Shown: positions 25,085 to 34,540 of the stretch, in pieces
How the letters are laid out: every line of letters begins with the position of its first letter
How positions within the stretch are numbered: position 1 is the stretch's first letter
Source: Strongyloides papillosus
Lineage: Eukaryota; Nematoda; Chromadorea; Rhabditida; Strongyloididae
Direction: 5' to 3'
Assembly (NCBI GenBank): GCA_005656395.1
Contig: SRSI01000060.1
Location: 868,001-932,000, forward strand
Length of the DNA stretch: 64,000 bases
Translations under genes and position numbers: made by a program
Notes under the pieces: model-generated
The model's input: only the letters and a program-made list of their open reading frames with translations
Told to the model about the DNA's origin: nothing
Databases searched by the model: none

Positions 25085-25582
25085 TAATAATTAATTATTT
25101 ATTTTTTATGACAGGCTAATAAAAGTTTTTCTTCTATTTTTGTTCTTTATGATAAATACCATTTTCTTATTCAAAAATATATCTACAATTTCTTCTAAAT
25201 TCAACAATCTCTTTCGCGTTGATGAAATTCATCATATTGTTAATATAGAGCTTTGATTGTGATGTTATTCTTAATTTTGTAATAGATGTTTTATAGTATC
25301 ATTATATTTATGAAAATATAATTTCCTTAATTTTTTTATTGTTTGTTATATTAAATTAAAGTTAATATCTTCATAATACATTAATATATAATATTTGTAT
25401 CATATAAAATTGCCATCTTTAAAGGTTTGCATTATTTTTAAAATTTCGTGTTATTACATAATTCATATATAATAAAAGGCTAAATATGCTAATAAGATAA
25501 GAAAATGTGCCATAACTATGAGATTAACATAGTTAAAGCACATTACAATGCTAAATACTCATTATTAATACATATTTCTCCA
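25085..25582. other. Non-coding right part of the USP element
   Basis: AT-rich, with no open frame or recognised repeat, ending at the right terminal inverted repeat. Confidence 0.6.
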
Positions 25583-25628
25583 ATGTCGAAAAATGCAAAA
25601 TAGCCAGTGGTGAATCGACGTGCCCCCA
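25583..25628. repeat. Right terminal inverted repeat of the USP element
   Basis: A contiguous 46-bp reverse complement of the left terminus, followed by the AGTTTT target copy (25629-25634). The inner part carries the GAAAAATGCAAAATAG word that seeds the tandem array. Confidence 0.85.
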
Positions 25629-25959
25629 AGTTTTTTTTCAATCTCCTTTTTTCCCTATCTTTTCCTTCTTTCACATTTTTGGTTGTACTGGGCTTTTTCG
25701 AAAAAACTCATGTTTCTATGATTTTTTTCTACGTGCTTCATTATTCTTCCGCAGTTTTAATTTTTTTTGTTCAGTCGTTCTATTTTCTCTAAATTGCTTA
25801 CCATATAATCTTTTTTTTTTAAATTCTGATAGTTGGTCTTCGTTCATGGTCTGAAGTTTTTTTTAATATCTCTTTCTCTCGTATTCATTAATTTTTCTTT
25901 TTACTTCTTCATTTGTGTAACGATCAATACTTTTTTATGAAAAAAATCAATGTGTCTTC

Positions 25960-26249
25960 AGAAAAAATGTAATGTTCTGGAGCCCTACTCTCTAATTGGA
26001 ATGTCAAGATAGGTTAGAATAATATTTTATTAGACAAACACGATGTGGAGAAAAGGAAAAATAAATAGATAAATAAATTGATTACAATAAAAATTTTGTG
26101 GGTATTTATACCCTAAAAATCGTTACATTTAGATGATGAAAAACTCAAATATCAAGCTTTACGCTTGATTCACAATAGCTAAGATGAAAAACAATGTAAC
26201 AATCTACAATATTCCACAATAAAAATAAAGTATAAACTAAATATTTCAC
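25960..26249 (-). repeat. 3' LTR of element 1
   Basis: 290 bp, identical by eye to 30798-31087. The stop codon of Gag-Pol (26246-26248) lies within the first bases of this LTR in the sense direction. Confidence 0.93.
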
Positions 26250-29200
26250 TCCTCCCCTTGTTGAGAAAGCAACTTCACATCATTAATATGGGCGATCCGA
26301 GTTTTCCTGATTCTATGAGATTCATTATGAGGCTTAATTGTTACTCTGCGATTTGCAACCTCTATAACTTCATAAACAGTCGGCATCCAAAGAGGTTCAA
26401 ATTTATCGGTCTTATTAAAGTTACGCAGCAAAACTAGGTCTCCTCTTTTAATCTTAACAGTGAGTTTCTCTTTTAGCGGTCTGTTGGCATTCAACTTTTC
26501 TCGAGTTTGCACAACGGTATTAAGAGCAGCTTTACGAGCTTCTTGAAAATCCAACAATATAGGTCGCCATGCGCTATCACTTTTCTTCTTAAGTAATTCA
26601 AGATCCAACAAATGGTTTGGTAATCTTGGCAGTCTACCATTAGCTAAGTAGTATGGTGGTAATTGGGTGGTTGCATTTGGAGCAGAATTATAATAATGAC
26701 AAATCATTGGCAGACATGAAACCCAATTAACTTGAGGATGAGCAAGCAAATACTTTGAGATTAATGACTGAGCCGTTCTTATAGCACGTTCGGCATGTGG
26801 ATTTCCTTCACTGTGATAAGGTGTACATGTAGAGTGTTTGATCCTCAGTAATTTACATAGCTCATCAAACAACCTAGATTTGAAATTAGTGGCATTATCT
26901 GTACGCACCACAACAGGAAGACCATGTATGTTGAATATATGCATAATGAATGAATCACACAGCTCTTTGGCAGAAGTAGATTTTAACGGGAACAAAATAA
27001 GAAATTTAGAGAACAAGCAGGTGGCTGCTACAATGTAAGCATAACCATTAATTCCTCTGTGAAGTGGTCCGAGAAGGTCCATGGCAATTATTTGAAACGG
27101 ATAATTTGCTGTCACACATTCATTTATATATTGGTATCTATGAACATCATTTCTTAATTGGCATACTGCACAGTTAGCAATATATTCTTTTAAATCGGAA
27201 GTTTGATTAGGCCAAACATCTTTGGTTAGTGATCGAAGAATTGCCAGGGACTTTTTCAAATCTTGGTGACCATAATTATCATGTGCATAGAACATCAATT
27301 TAAACTTTCTAAATTTATCATTTGGTAAATTAAAATCAACTATCGCCGCTTTTCCTTCCCTTTTTAATGAAAATAGGTGTTTTTCTCCGTAATCTGACGG
27401 CAATCTAGATAGCATATCCGCTACAACATTATTTTTGCCGGGAATCCATTTAACAACAGGAGAATAGAAGTTAATGTTTGAAATGAACTTATAGAGTTTA
27501 GGATCATCATTCTTCAATATCAGGCTCGGCAAACATTTATGATCTGTATAAATTGTTATCTTCTGAAGCATCAACCAATTTGAAAAGAAAGTCAACGCTG
27601 CTGATATTGCCCTTAACTCCAAGTGAGTTGGTGGAAGTGTGGACTTATGAGGTTTAATCTTCTTACTAAAGAATCCCAAAGGTTGCATTACATCGTTTCT
27701 TTGCTGTGTCAATACAGCACCATAGCTAGTAGTCGAGGCATCAGTGTACAGGTAAAACATTTCATTAAAATATGGATAAGACAAGAAAGGTGCTTTCTCT
27801 AAACAAGTTTTAATGGCATCAAAAGATTTTTGATGGAGTGGTGTCCAGCAAAACTTAGAATCCTTACGAAGTAGATTAGTCAAAGGTTCCTCAACCTTTG
27901 CAGCATTATAAATATGTGAACGAAAGTAATTAACAGCTCCCAGAAACATACGAACCTGGGACACGTCAGTAGGTGGTTTTATATTTTTAATAGCAATAAT
28001 ATTTTTACAATGTGGTTTATAACCAAAAGAATTAAATATATATGACAAAAATACAATTTCACTACTACAAAAAGTACATTTAGCAATATTAATTTTAAAA
28101 CCACTCTGACGCAATGACCTAAGAACTTGCCTTACTTCGTTATAATGATCTACAATATTAGATTTTGTTACAACAAGAATATCATCAAGATAACAGATAG
28201 TACAATTTAAATGAGATAAGGCAGCTTCTATGTTTTTTTGGAAATAGGGTGGACTAACTTTAAGGCCAAAAGGAAGCCTCTTCATTCGAAATGTGCCTCT
28301 ACGGGTTCTAAACCCCAGCTTCTTCTGGGACGCCAGAGGCATCTCTATCTGAAAGAACGAGTTTGTGAGGTCGATATTTGAAAAGTATGTTCCTCCTGCA
28401 AGCTTCTGAACAATATCTCTGAAAGTTGGAGTTTGGTAATGGCAGGATGCCATGATTTGGTTAAGAGGACGTACATCTAGACATAAACGTAAGGACTTAT
28501 CTTTTTTTAACGCAGTCACAAGATTGAAAGTAAATTCAACCTCATTATCTGGTTCAGCTATATCATTGAGAATTAATTGCTCTACATACCTATCAATATC
28601 ATCTAGAAATTTAACTGGTGGTAGATATCTTTTAAAATGTGGTAACTCGTTACTAGTAAGAACAATTTCAGGCGCAATAATCTTAGACTTGCCTACGTCA
28701 AAAGGATGTTTTGAAATAATATCAGAAAATTCTCTTTCTATTAAATCACTAAAATGTTGTTTATTCTCGGGAGGCTTCATCAAAAGTCTACAAGGTTTAT
28801 CAGGATGTTCATCTTTATAGAATATAGGCTCAGGCGAGGGTAACAAATTAAACATGCGGTCACAAACGCGAATAGTGTGATTACTATAATCTATAGATGC
28901 GTTAGTATGTGCGAAGAAATCTGAACCTAAGAGAATTGATGATAAAGCGTCTGGAAATTGATCATCCGAAACTACAGCGAAAGGAAAAGGTAATGTTAAA
29001 TCCTTAGCTAGAGAAATATTAACTCTAACCTTCCCTTCTAATGGCAGAGGTGTGGAATTAGCGCATTTAGCATTAAATTTTTCTTTTGTACTACTATCAA
29101 ACCCGTTTAGTTTTGCCCTATTTTCCCTTATTAATGAGATATGTGAACCACTATCAGCTACACAAACTATAGGCATGTTATCTTCCAAATATGCAATCAG

Positions 29201-30400
29201 TCTATAGTCTCTAGGTGGCATTAACTCTACTTTACTATTATTTTGTTCGTGCGATACCTTCCTAATACATGAAATTTTATTATCAGGTTCTACGATATTT
29301 TTATATCTACTAATTTCCTCGTCTAAAAATTGCAAGTAAGGGTCCTTGTTCACCTTTACTGTCTCAATTCTATTGGAATTCAAGTTTTGTGGTGTAGGGG
29401 TATTATTGAGATTACGTGTGGGCTGTAATTGTGATCTAGTTTGTATGCGAGGTCTCCCAGAAATCTTCTGTCTACATTCAACCTCTTTATGCCCTAACTT
29501 CCCACAATAATAACATTGAATATTCTTAAGCTTAAGTGTGTGCATGTTGACATTATTTCTTTTATTTGGAACTCTTTTATGATAAAGTGCATATGTGGTT
29601 TCAACGTCAGAAACTAGCTCAGATAAAGACTCATAATCGGTCAATAATAATTTATCAAATACTTTTTCACTGCGTATCTTATCCTGTATATATTGTTTGG
29701 CTCTAGAAATCACATCAGTATGCGAGCCATTTGAAGTTAATCTAACTAACTCAACTAATTCCATCAAATCATTATGAATGTACCTCTCATCTTCTCGAAG
29801 GCGCCAAGATCTAAGTTTCATGAAGGCATTTTTAATACTCATATGTGTACCAAAAGTCTGTTGTAGAAATGCTTTCAACTCAGATAAATTACTATATTTA
29901 TTTTGTTCAGCAACAGACAATCTCTCAAAATCATGTAATACTGAGGAGGGCATTTTCGATAAGATAGCAGCACACTTTTTCTTCTCATCTACAATACCAT
30001 CATAAGTAAACAATAATTCCATACGATTTAAATATTGGTTAATACCTTCAACCTGTTCATTGAAAGGGGGTAATGATATCCAGCTATTAGTTGATATAAC
30101 TGTTGGAGGTGACATGATAACTGTTTGGTCCACCTCGTGTATGTTAGTGTTAATGTCACTAGTATTAGCTACGGTCTCAGTAGGTTTAATAATATTTTGT
30201 ATGGGTGCCGCGGAATCTATCTCGTTAACTATCTCTCTCAATTTACGTATGCGTGCACTTTCAGGCAAATCAACGAGTCTTATATTATCTAGAGCAACGG
30301 CTTGAAGTGTCTCTTCGGGCCAATGTGGAGCAAGAGTCTTAAGTGTTGTATAAACTACAATATAATTTCTTTCTGCTTCAGCTGTCATGAAGTAGTTCAA
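26246..30400 (-). CDS. Gag-Pol polyprotein of Ty3/gypsy element 1
   Basis: 1384 residues in one frame, without the gag/pol shift many relatives use. Domains, by approximate residue: Gag with the retrotransposon-gag fold (100-260) and a CCHC knuckle CYYCGKLGHKEVEC (about 295-308). The aspartic protease has ADSGSHISLI (about 412). Reverse transcriptase has LCLDVRPLNQ, LPFGLKVSPPYFQ and the catalytic YLDD (about 735). RNase H has YTDASTTSYGAVL (about 885). Integrase has an HHCC zinc region (about 1037-1078), then D in AMDLLG, D in RTDNATNF, and E in HAERAIR (about 1107, 1168 and 1203). A GPY/F-like C-terminal region ends the protein. The order PR-RT-RH-IN places it in Ty3/gypsy. No envelope gene is present. 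All catalytic residues I can check are intact. Confidence 0.96.
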   Translation of the reverse strand: MNYFMTAEAERNYIVVYTTLKTLAPHWPEETLQAVALDNIRLVDLPESARIRKLREIVNEIDSAAPIQNIIKPTETVANTSDINTNIHEVDQTVIMSPPTVISTNSWISLPPFNEQVEGINQYLNRMELLFTYDGIVDEKKKCAAILSKMPSSVLHDFERLSVAEQNKYSNLSELKAFLQQTFGTHMSIKNAFMKLRSWRLREDERYIHNDLMELVELVRLTSNGSHTDVISRAKQYIQDKIRSEKVFDKLLLTDYESLSELVSDVETTYALYHKRVPNKRNNVNMHTLKLKNIQCYYCGKLGHKEVECRQKISGRPRIQTRSQLQPTRNLNNTPTPQNLNSNRIETVKVNKDPYLQFLDEEISRYKNIVEPDNKISCIRKVSHEQNNSKVELMPPRDYRLIAYLEDNMPIVCVADSGSHISLIRENRAKLNGFDSSTKEKFNAKCANSTPLPLEGKVRVNISLAKDLTLPFPFAVVSDDQFPDALSSILLGSDFFAHTNASIDYSNHTIRVCDRMFNLLPSPEPIFYKDEHPDKPCRLLMKPPENKQHFSDLIEREFSDIISKHPFDVGKSKIIAPEIVLTSNELPHFKRYLPPVKFLDDIDRYVEQLILNDIAEPDNEVEFTFNLVTALKKDKSLRLCLDVRPLNQIMASCHYQTPTFRDIVQKLAGGTYFSNIDLTNSFFQIEMPLASQKKLGFRTRRGTFRMKRLPFGLKVSPPYFQKNIEAALSHLNCTICYLDDILVVTKSNIVDHYNEVRQVLRSLRQSGFKINIAKCTFCSSEIVFLSYIFNSFGYKPHCKNIIAIKNIKPPTDVSQVRMFLGAVNYFRSHIYNAAKVEEPLTNLLRKDSKFCWTPLHQKSFDAIKTCLEKAPFLSYPYFNEMFYLYTDASTTSYGAVLTQQRNDVMQPLGFFSKKIKPHKSTLPPTHLELRAISAALTFFSNWLMLQKITIYTDHKCLPSLILKNDDPKLYKFISNINFYSPVVKWIPGKNNVVADMLSRLPSDYGEKHLFSLKREGKAAIVDFNLPNDKFRKFKLMFYAHDNYGHQDLKKSLAILRSLTKDVWPNQTSDLKEYIANCAVCQLRNDVHRYQYINECVTANYPFQIIAMDLLGPLHRGINGYAYIVAATCLFSKFLILFPLKSTSAKELCDSFIMHIFNIHGLPVVVRTDNATNFKSRLFDELCKLLRIKHSTCTPYHSEGNPHAERAIRTAQSLISKYLLAHPQVNWVSCLPMICHYYNSAPNATTQLPPYYLANGRLPRLPNHLLDLELLKKKSDSAWRPILLDFQEARKAALNTVVQTREKLNANRPLKEKLTVKIKRGDLVLLRNFNKTDKFEPLWMPTVYEVIEVANRRVTIKPHNESHRIRKTRIAHINDVKLLSQQGEE
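26250..26259 (-). promoter_or_regulatory. Polypurine tract of element 1
   Basis: AAGGGGAGGA in the sense orientation, abutting the 3' LTR. This is where plus-strand DNA synthesis would be primed. It overlaps the last codons of Gag-Pol. Confidence 0.8.
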
Positions 30401-30797
30401 CCGATATTAGTGTATTAGTAATATGCCTGGTTAATTAGCAGGCTCTATCTCAATCAGGTAACGTGTGACTATTAGTTCTCAACTATGACAAATATATGGC
30501 TAGGTTAATTAGCTAGCGGACTACAGACAAACAATAAGGTTATATTCAGCAATGCCCAGATCAATTAGCTGGCGCAAACGACAATAATACGATACAATAC
30601 CAACAATATAATTATACTCAGCGATGCCAGGTCAATTAGCTGGCCCAATAACTACAACTATGTTAGACAGAATAATACTAGATTAATCAGTGCGCGGACT
30701 ACTAATAATACTAAACAGAATACAAAGGTTACCTGAAAACTACCCTGCGACAGATCCCTGCAACAAGTCCAACTAGGGAGTACTGCTCCTACAGCCC
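30401..30797 (-). promoter_or_regulatory. Leader of element 1 with four repeated hairpins
   Basis: The untranslated leader between the 5' LTR and gag contains four small hairpins (30425-30443, 30499-30517, 30554-30573 and 30626-30644) in imperfect ~55-74-bp repeats. Plus-strand stems are GCCTG/CAGGC, GCTAG/CTAGC, G(C)CCAG/CTGGC and GCCAG/CTGGC. The nine-base loop stays (G/A)T(T/C)AATTAG. Stem bases change in a paired manner while the loop is conserved, which suggests RNA structure. A packaging or dimerisation signal is a reasonable guess. A fifth, degenerate copy lies near 30677-30695. Confidence 0.7.
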
Positions 30798-31087
30798 AGA
30801 AAAAATGTAATGTTCTGGAGCCCTACTCTCTAATTGGAATGTCAAGATAGGTTAGAATAATATTTTATTAGACAAACACGATGTGGAGAAAAGGAAAAAT
30901 AAATAGATAAATAAATTGATTACAATAAAAATTTTGTGGGTATTTATACCCTAAAAATCGTTACATTTAGATGATGAAAAACTCAAATATCAAGCTTTAC
31001 GCTTGATTCACAATAGCTAAGATGAAAAACAATGTAACAATCTACAATATTCCACAATAAAAATAAAGTATAAACTAAATATTTCAC
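30798..31087 (-). repeat. 5' LTR of element 1
   Basis: 290 bp, identical to the 3' LTR. It should contain the promoter for the genomic RNA in the sense (minus) direction. Confidence 0.93.
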
Positions 31088-31850
31088 TCTTCTAAGTTTT
31101 TGTAGATTTTCTTCTACAACTAAACAAATAAAACACTGTGCTTCGTATTTTGTGTCTTTTTCATTTAGATATATGGTGTCTTTGTCTCTTGAATCAAGTA
31201 TTTATGATGAACTTAGGTTATTCTCTGTGAGATCTTTAAGATATTCGATTCTCATCTTGATGTTTGTACTTGTAACAAGAACACCTCTGCTTATATTTTA
31301 CCATATTGAGATTTTCGATCTGATTAAGATTACTTCATCTTCCAAACGCTCGTTTTCTCGTTCGTAGTGCTTTACTGTTCGGAAAGTTATTTTTCTCCTT
31401 GTAACAAGAGAATTGCCATTACTAAGTACTTTGTGTATGAAGTATTCAATTCAGTGCTATGTTTTTCTTTTTTTTTGCTCAGAAGGCTCTTCGGCTGCGT
31501 TTTTATTTCATAGTAATGTCTTTCACACCTGTAATCTCTTTCCTTTCCCATGTATAGAAGCTTATCCGGTTCACCATATCCTGTTCCTTCTACCAAGATG
31601 CAATAGAGTTCATGCTTTCCTACAAAAAAACATTGAGTTTTTACTTAAATTTGTCTTACCTTTTGTCTCAGCCGAAACATTTGAGTCTATTTTCTTCTCT
31701 ATTGAGAGATACCCATCAGTACCAGGTAAGTTCATGTATTCATCGGAGGTTTTCCAACCATCAGCTAATTTTTCTAGTTCCACGACCATTCTTCGAACTT
31801 CGTTAAGGCCTTGGTATTCGTTGATAATGAGTTTATTCATGTTTAAGTGA

Positions 31851-32459
31851 TATAACTAATTAAAGTGACTTTCAATTGCTTTACTATTTATTTATAGTGC
31901 TTTATTTACACTCAAAAATTTTTGGCAACATATTTTGTATGTAACATTACATGTTTTTGTAAAAAAATGGTAAAAATTATTTCAGTATATTATTTACATA
32001 CCAATGTTTTAATTTACAAAAAAGTATGTTAAATAGTTTTTATATCAAAAAAACATATACATGTTTGTTCTTTTAATTATAAATAAATACTATAAATTTA
32101 ATAAATATATTCACACAATATTATATGTTATATTTCAGATAAAGTATGTAAAATACAGCAAATTTAAAAAAAAAAAACATATCTTATATGTTAATCTATT
32201 TTCAAGTATGTTTGTTACATACAAAATATAATCTACATACGAAATATGTCAATAAGATTCCTGAGTGTATGGAACAAATTAGCATAATTTAAGATAGCGT
32301 TTTTTATGAATCAAATGCTTTTGTTTTTTATAGTCAAATTCTTTGATTTTTATTGTAAAAATATTTTTGTTTTTATGAGAGTATATACACTAGACCAATT
32401 AAGGCGTGTGTAGATACTTCCTTTTTTTTATTTTAGATGAATTGTTACACTTAGAAAAA
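31851..32459. other. AT-rich DNA without a recognised gene
   Basis: Recurring AGTATGT and ACATAC words are visible, but no clear repeat unit or gene. Confidence 0.5.
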
Positions 32460-32705
32460 TTTTGCGGCTAGAAACTGCAAAGATTTGCGATTTATAATCA
32501 GAAACAATAAAGCGCAAAATTTGGCAACCGCAAATCCCTATAATTTTGTTGTAAAATTTAGATACTTTTTATTTATAAGTAAAATATCCGCAAAAATATT
32601 AGTTAAAATAAGTCGTAATTTCTATCAACCGCAAAAATCCGTGCGTAAACGCAAAAAAATTTGCAACCACAAAAATCCGCACAATATATTTTCCTCAGTG
32701 AATGC
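32460..32705. repeat. Dispersed GCAAAAAT-rich repeat, copy 2
   Basis: The right two-thirds matches 18545-18700. The left part (TTTGCGGCTAGAAACTGCAA) is roughly inverse to the right (TTTTTGCGGTTG on the other strand), suggesting a small foldback element. It abuts a gypsy fossil. Confidence 0.55.
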
Positions 32706-34100
32706 TCAACAAAAGTCTATTGATATTATTGGTTCTGTTACGCTTAAGCTTTTTATTATTTCACATACTCTGCTAGTAGTAATAAAATCACCTATATCTG
32801 TAGATCTTACTCTAAATCAAAATGTTATTAGCAAAGATTTTGAGATACATAAAATTTTACTTCGCAAAATATAACCAAAAATTTACACATTAAGTCTTGA
32901 TATTTAAATATTCCAACATAACAGAGTTTTTCCACAGCACGAAAATGATAATTGCGGAACAACTTTATTTAGACACAATACAGATACTAATAATACTATT
33001 TCTTTTAAATACAAAATTAGAAAACATTCAACTCGCATTAGAACTCAAGCCTAAATTCCTGTTGAATGACATGTTACGTATGAACATCATTAGACGATCC
33101 AACTTCTCATGGAGATCTCCGTGCATTCTCGTAGGTAAGAAAGATGGCTCATTACGATTCTATGTTGATTATCGCAAACTTAACAGTTGTCTTACAAAGG
33201 ATTCATATCACCTATTGAAAATACTCTTTTTTCTCTAAATAGAAAAAATACTTTACGTCAATTAGACCTTACAAAAAGGTTCTGGCAACTGCCACTGAAC
33301 AGCTTGTCATTGTATCTTTTATGTTATACAGTCAAGTTATTGCTAAAACACACCTTTTTTATATAAAAGCTGTATAAACACTACCGTCTCATAATTCGAC
33401 ACTATTATGTACACGATATTTCATCACTTATCCATAAGTTCATACAATCTTGTTCCCCACCCCTTGAAACCAATAGACCAGTTGTTCGACCCATTAGCTG
33501 GCCTACTGCTACGTGTCTTTTCGATAGAGTTCATATGGATTTAAGCTATACTGAACAATACAAAAGCAGGATTTCCTTAGCTTATGATGATTAAATTTTC
33601 AAGATATGAGCACAATAGATCTGGTACTACAAAAATTCGACGCAATCTATTTTTTAAAGGAATTGATAAATTCGGCAAATAATCCGATAAGTACACTAAA
33701 ATTGGACAACGATAAATGTTTCTTAAATAAGGTCTTTATATCCTTTTTATTATCTAAGAAAATAACACTTAATTGCTCAGTTAACTATGAACATTACACC
33801 AGTGGCGCGAGTAAAAGAACTATTTGCTCAATTAAGAGTAACTTGGCCAAATTTAAAGATAAAGGAGAAACTGAAACATTACATAAAGCAATAGATAGAC
33901 ATACTGAGACATTAAATAAAAATTGCTACTTTCCAAATCATAAATTCACTGCTTTTCAAGGAAGGAAAAAAGGCATGCACGAGATAACAACTAATAGTAT
34001 TAGAGAAACCAAAAAATGTATAAATAAAATACCACATAACATTGTTTTACCTTGTAAAGACTATATTTTACTACGATTTCATTTAAGTAAAAAAGAATAG
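32706..34100 (+). pseudogene. Fossil Ty3/gypsy pol (element 3)
   Basis: Left to right: a protease-end remnant (IIGSVTLKLFIISHTLLVV, 32729-32850) and RT fingers with WRSPCILVGKKDGSLRF and VDYRKLNSCL (33100-33190). Next is an RT palm start, LRQLDLTKRFWQLPL, in another frame (33250-33300). A jump past the YxDD motif and RNase H leads to integrase: WPTATCLFDRVHMDL (33500-33545), LKLDNDKCF (33700-33725), and GASKRTICSIK (33806-33838), where Lys stands at the catalytic Glu position. There are several frame changes and a large internal deletion. LTRs were not found. The sequence is not closely related to elements 1 or 2. Confidence 0.75.
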
Positions 34101-34442
34101 TCATTTTTTTTCTTTTATAAAGCTGTTGAGTAAAAGAAGAGTACTATTCAAAAATGTCAGAATTAACAAGAATCATATATGAAAATTTGAATAGTGTAAA
34201 TTTCGCTTAGAAAGAGGTATGCTTCCTTTTGTCTATATTCGTATTTCTTTGTGTTATTGTATTATTTTCTTTTCATTTTTATCCCTTGTAATAAAAAATC
34301 ATTTTAATTTACCATATAGGAAAATTACTTGTTTCCTAAATCATGACAACTTTTTGCTGCTGTAATTAAATAAAACATACTTTTGCATTGTTATAGGGGA
34401 TTGCAAGTTAAAGATTGAAAGACATTTAATTTGTTATTAAAC

Positions 34443-34534
34443 AGTTAGATTTTATTGTAATTTTGACTGGATTTTTGTATACATTAGAGGGAGCTTTTCC
34501 CAATTATAATTTTATTATTAATAAAATTTTTACT
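34443..34534 (+). repeat. 5' LTR of element 2 (92 bp)
   Basis: Begins AGTTAGATTTTATTG and ends AATTTTTACT; identical to 38470-38561. Confidence 0.9.
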
Positions 34535-34540
34535 TCTGCA

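Larger units (their letters stand above)
22666..25628. mobile_element. Inverted-repeat element carrying USP-like and membrane genes
   Basis: It is 2963 bp. The right terminus (25583-25628) is the reverse complement of the left (22666-22743) over 46 positions with two mismatches, apart from a 32-bp insertion in the left arm. The outer block starts TGGGG(A/G)CACGTCG and the inner block is CTATTTTGCATTTTTCGACA. The 6-bp sequence AGTTTT flanks both ends (22660-22665 and 25629-25634). The host gene's frame reads through without a break if the element and one AGTTTT are omitted. Contents, left to right: a ~98-bp tandem array, a minus-strand membrane protein, a plus-strand USP-like protein, and 500 bp of non-coding DNA. 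No transposase, integrase or polymerase is seen, so it must move in trans. A 6-bp duplication is typical of Polinton/Maverick integrases, but the TGGGG end is not the usual Polinton terminus, so the class is open. Confidence 0.8.
25960..31087 (-). mobile_element. Complete Ty3/gypsy LTR retrotransposon (element 1)
   Basis: It is 5128 bp, with two 290-bp LTRs that look identical base for base and a 5-bp target duplication TCTTC (25955-25959 and 31088-31092). One uninterrupted Gag-Pol frame and a polypurine tract lie between them. It is inserted in the Lys/Arg-rich gene. Identical LTRs plus an open frame imply very recent transposition. A primer binding site should start next to 30797, but I cannot match it to a tRNA by eye. 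Confidence 0.95.
20250..31850 (-). pseudogene. Lys/Arg-rich modular gene split by three insertions
   Basis: Upstream paralogue of the gene at 18940-20249. Surviving segments, in coding order, are as follows. 31850-31088 has the N-terminal module with HYERENERLEDEVIL and ELNTSYTKYLVMAILLLQ. 25954-25629 has QLSEFKKKRLYGKQFRENR. 22665-22529 has KLDELSKDPLEYKQIL. 21577-20250 has a WLKLPEDDERH block, EYRDRNRDKINRRKSEYNAK, and repeats of an IPLD(I/L)(L/I)E motif. Between these lie a Ty3/gypsy element, a USP-carrying element and a MITE. Across the USP element the frame is continuous once the element and one target copy are left out, and it aligns with the paralogue. Other frame breaks remain, so the gene is probably dead. 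The function is unknown. Confidence 0.55.

Noticed and set aside
22666..25628. Classification of the USP element as a Polinton/Maverick
   Set aside because: The 6-bp duplication fits, but there is no integrase, polymerase or capsid gene, and the TGGGG terminus is not typical. Left unclassified.
28452..28820. Plus-strand frame of 122 codons
   Set aside because: Antisense to reverse transcriptase of the intact Gag-Pol; no domain of its own.
32485..32700. First part of a 129-codon plus-strand frame
   Set aside because: This stretch is the dispersed GCAAAAAT repeat; only the distal part resembles a retrotransposon protease end.
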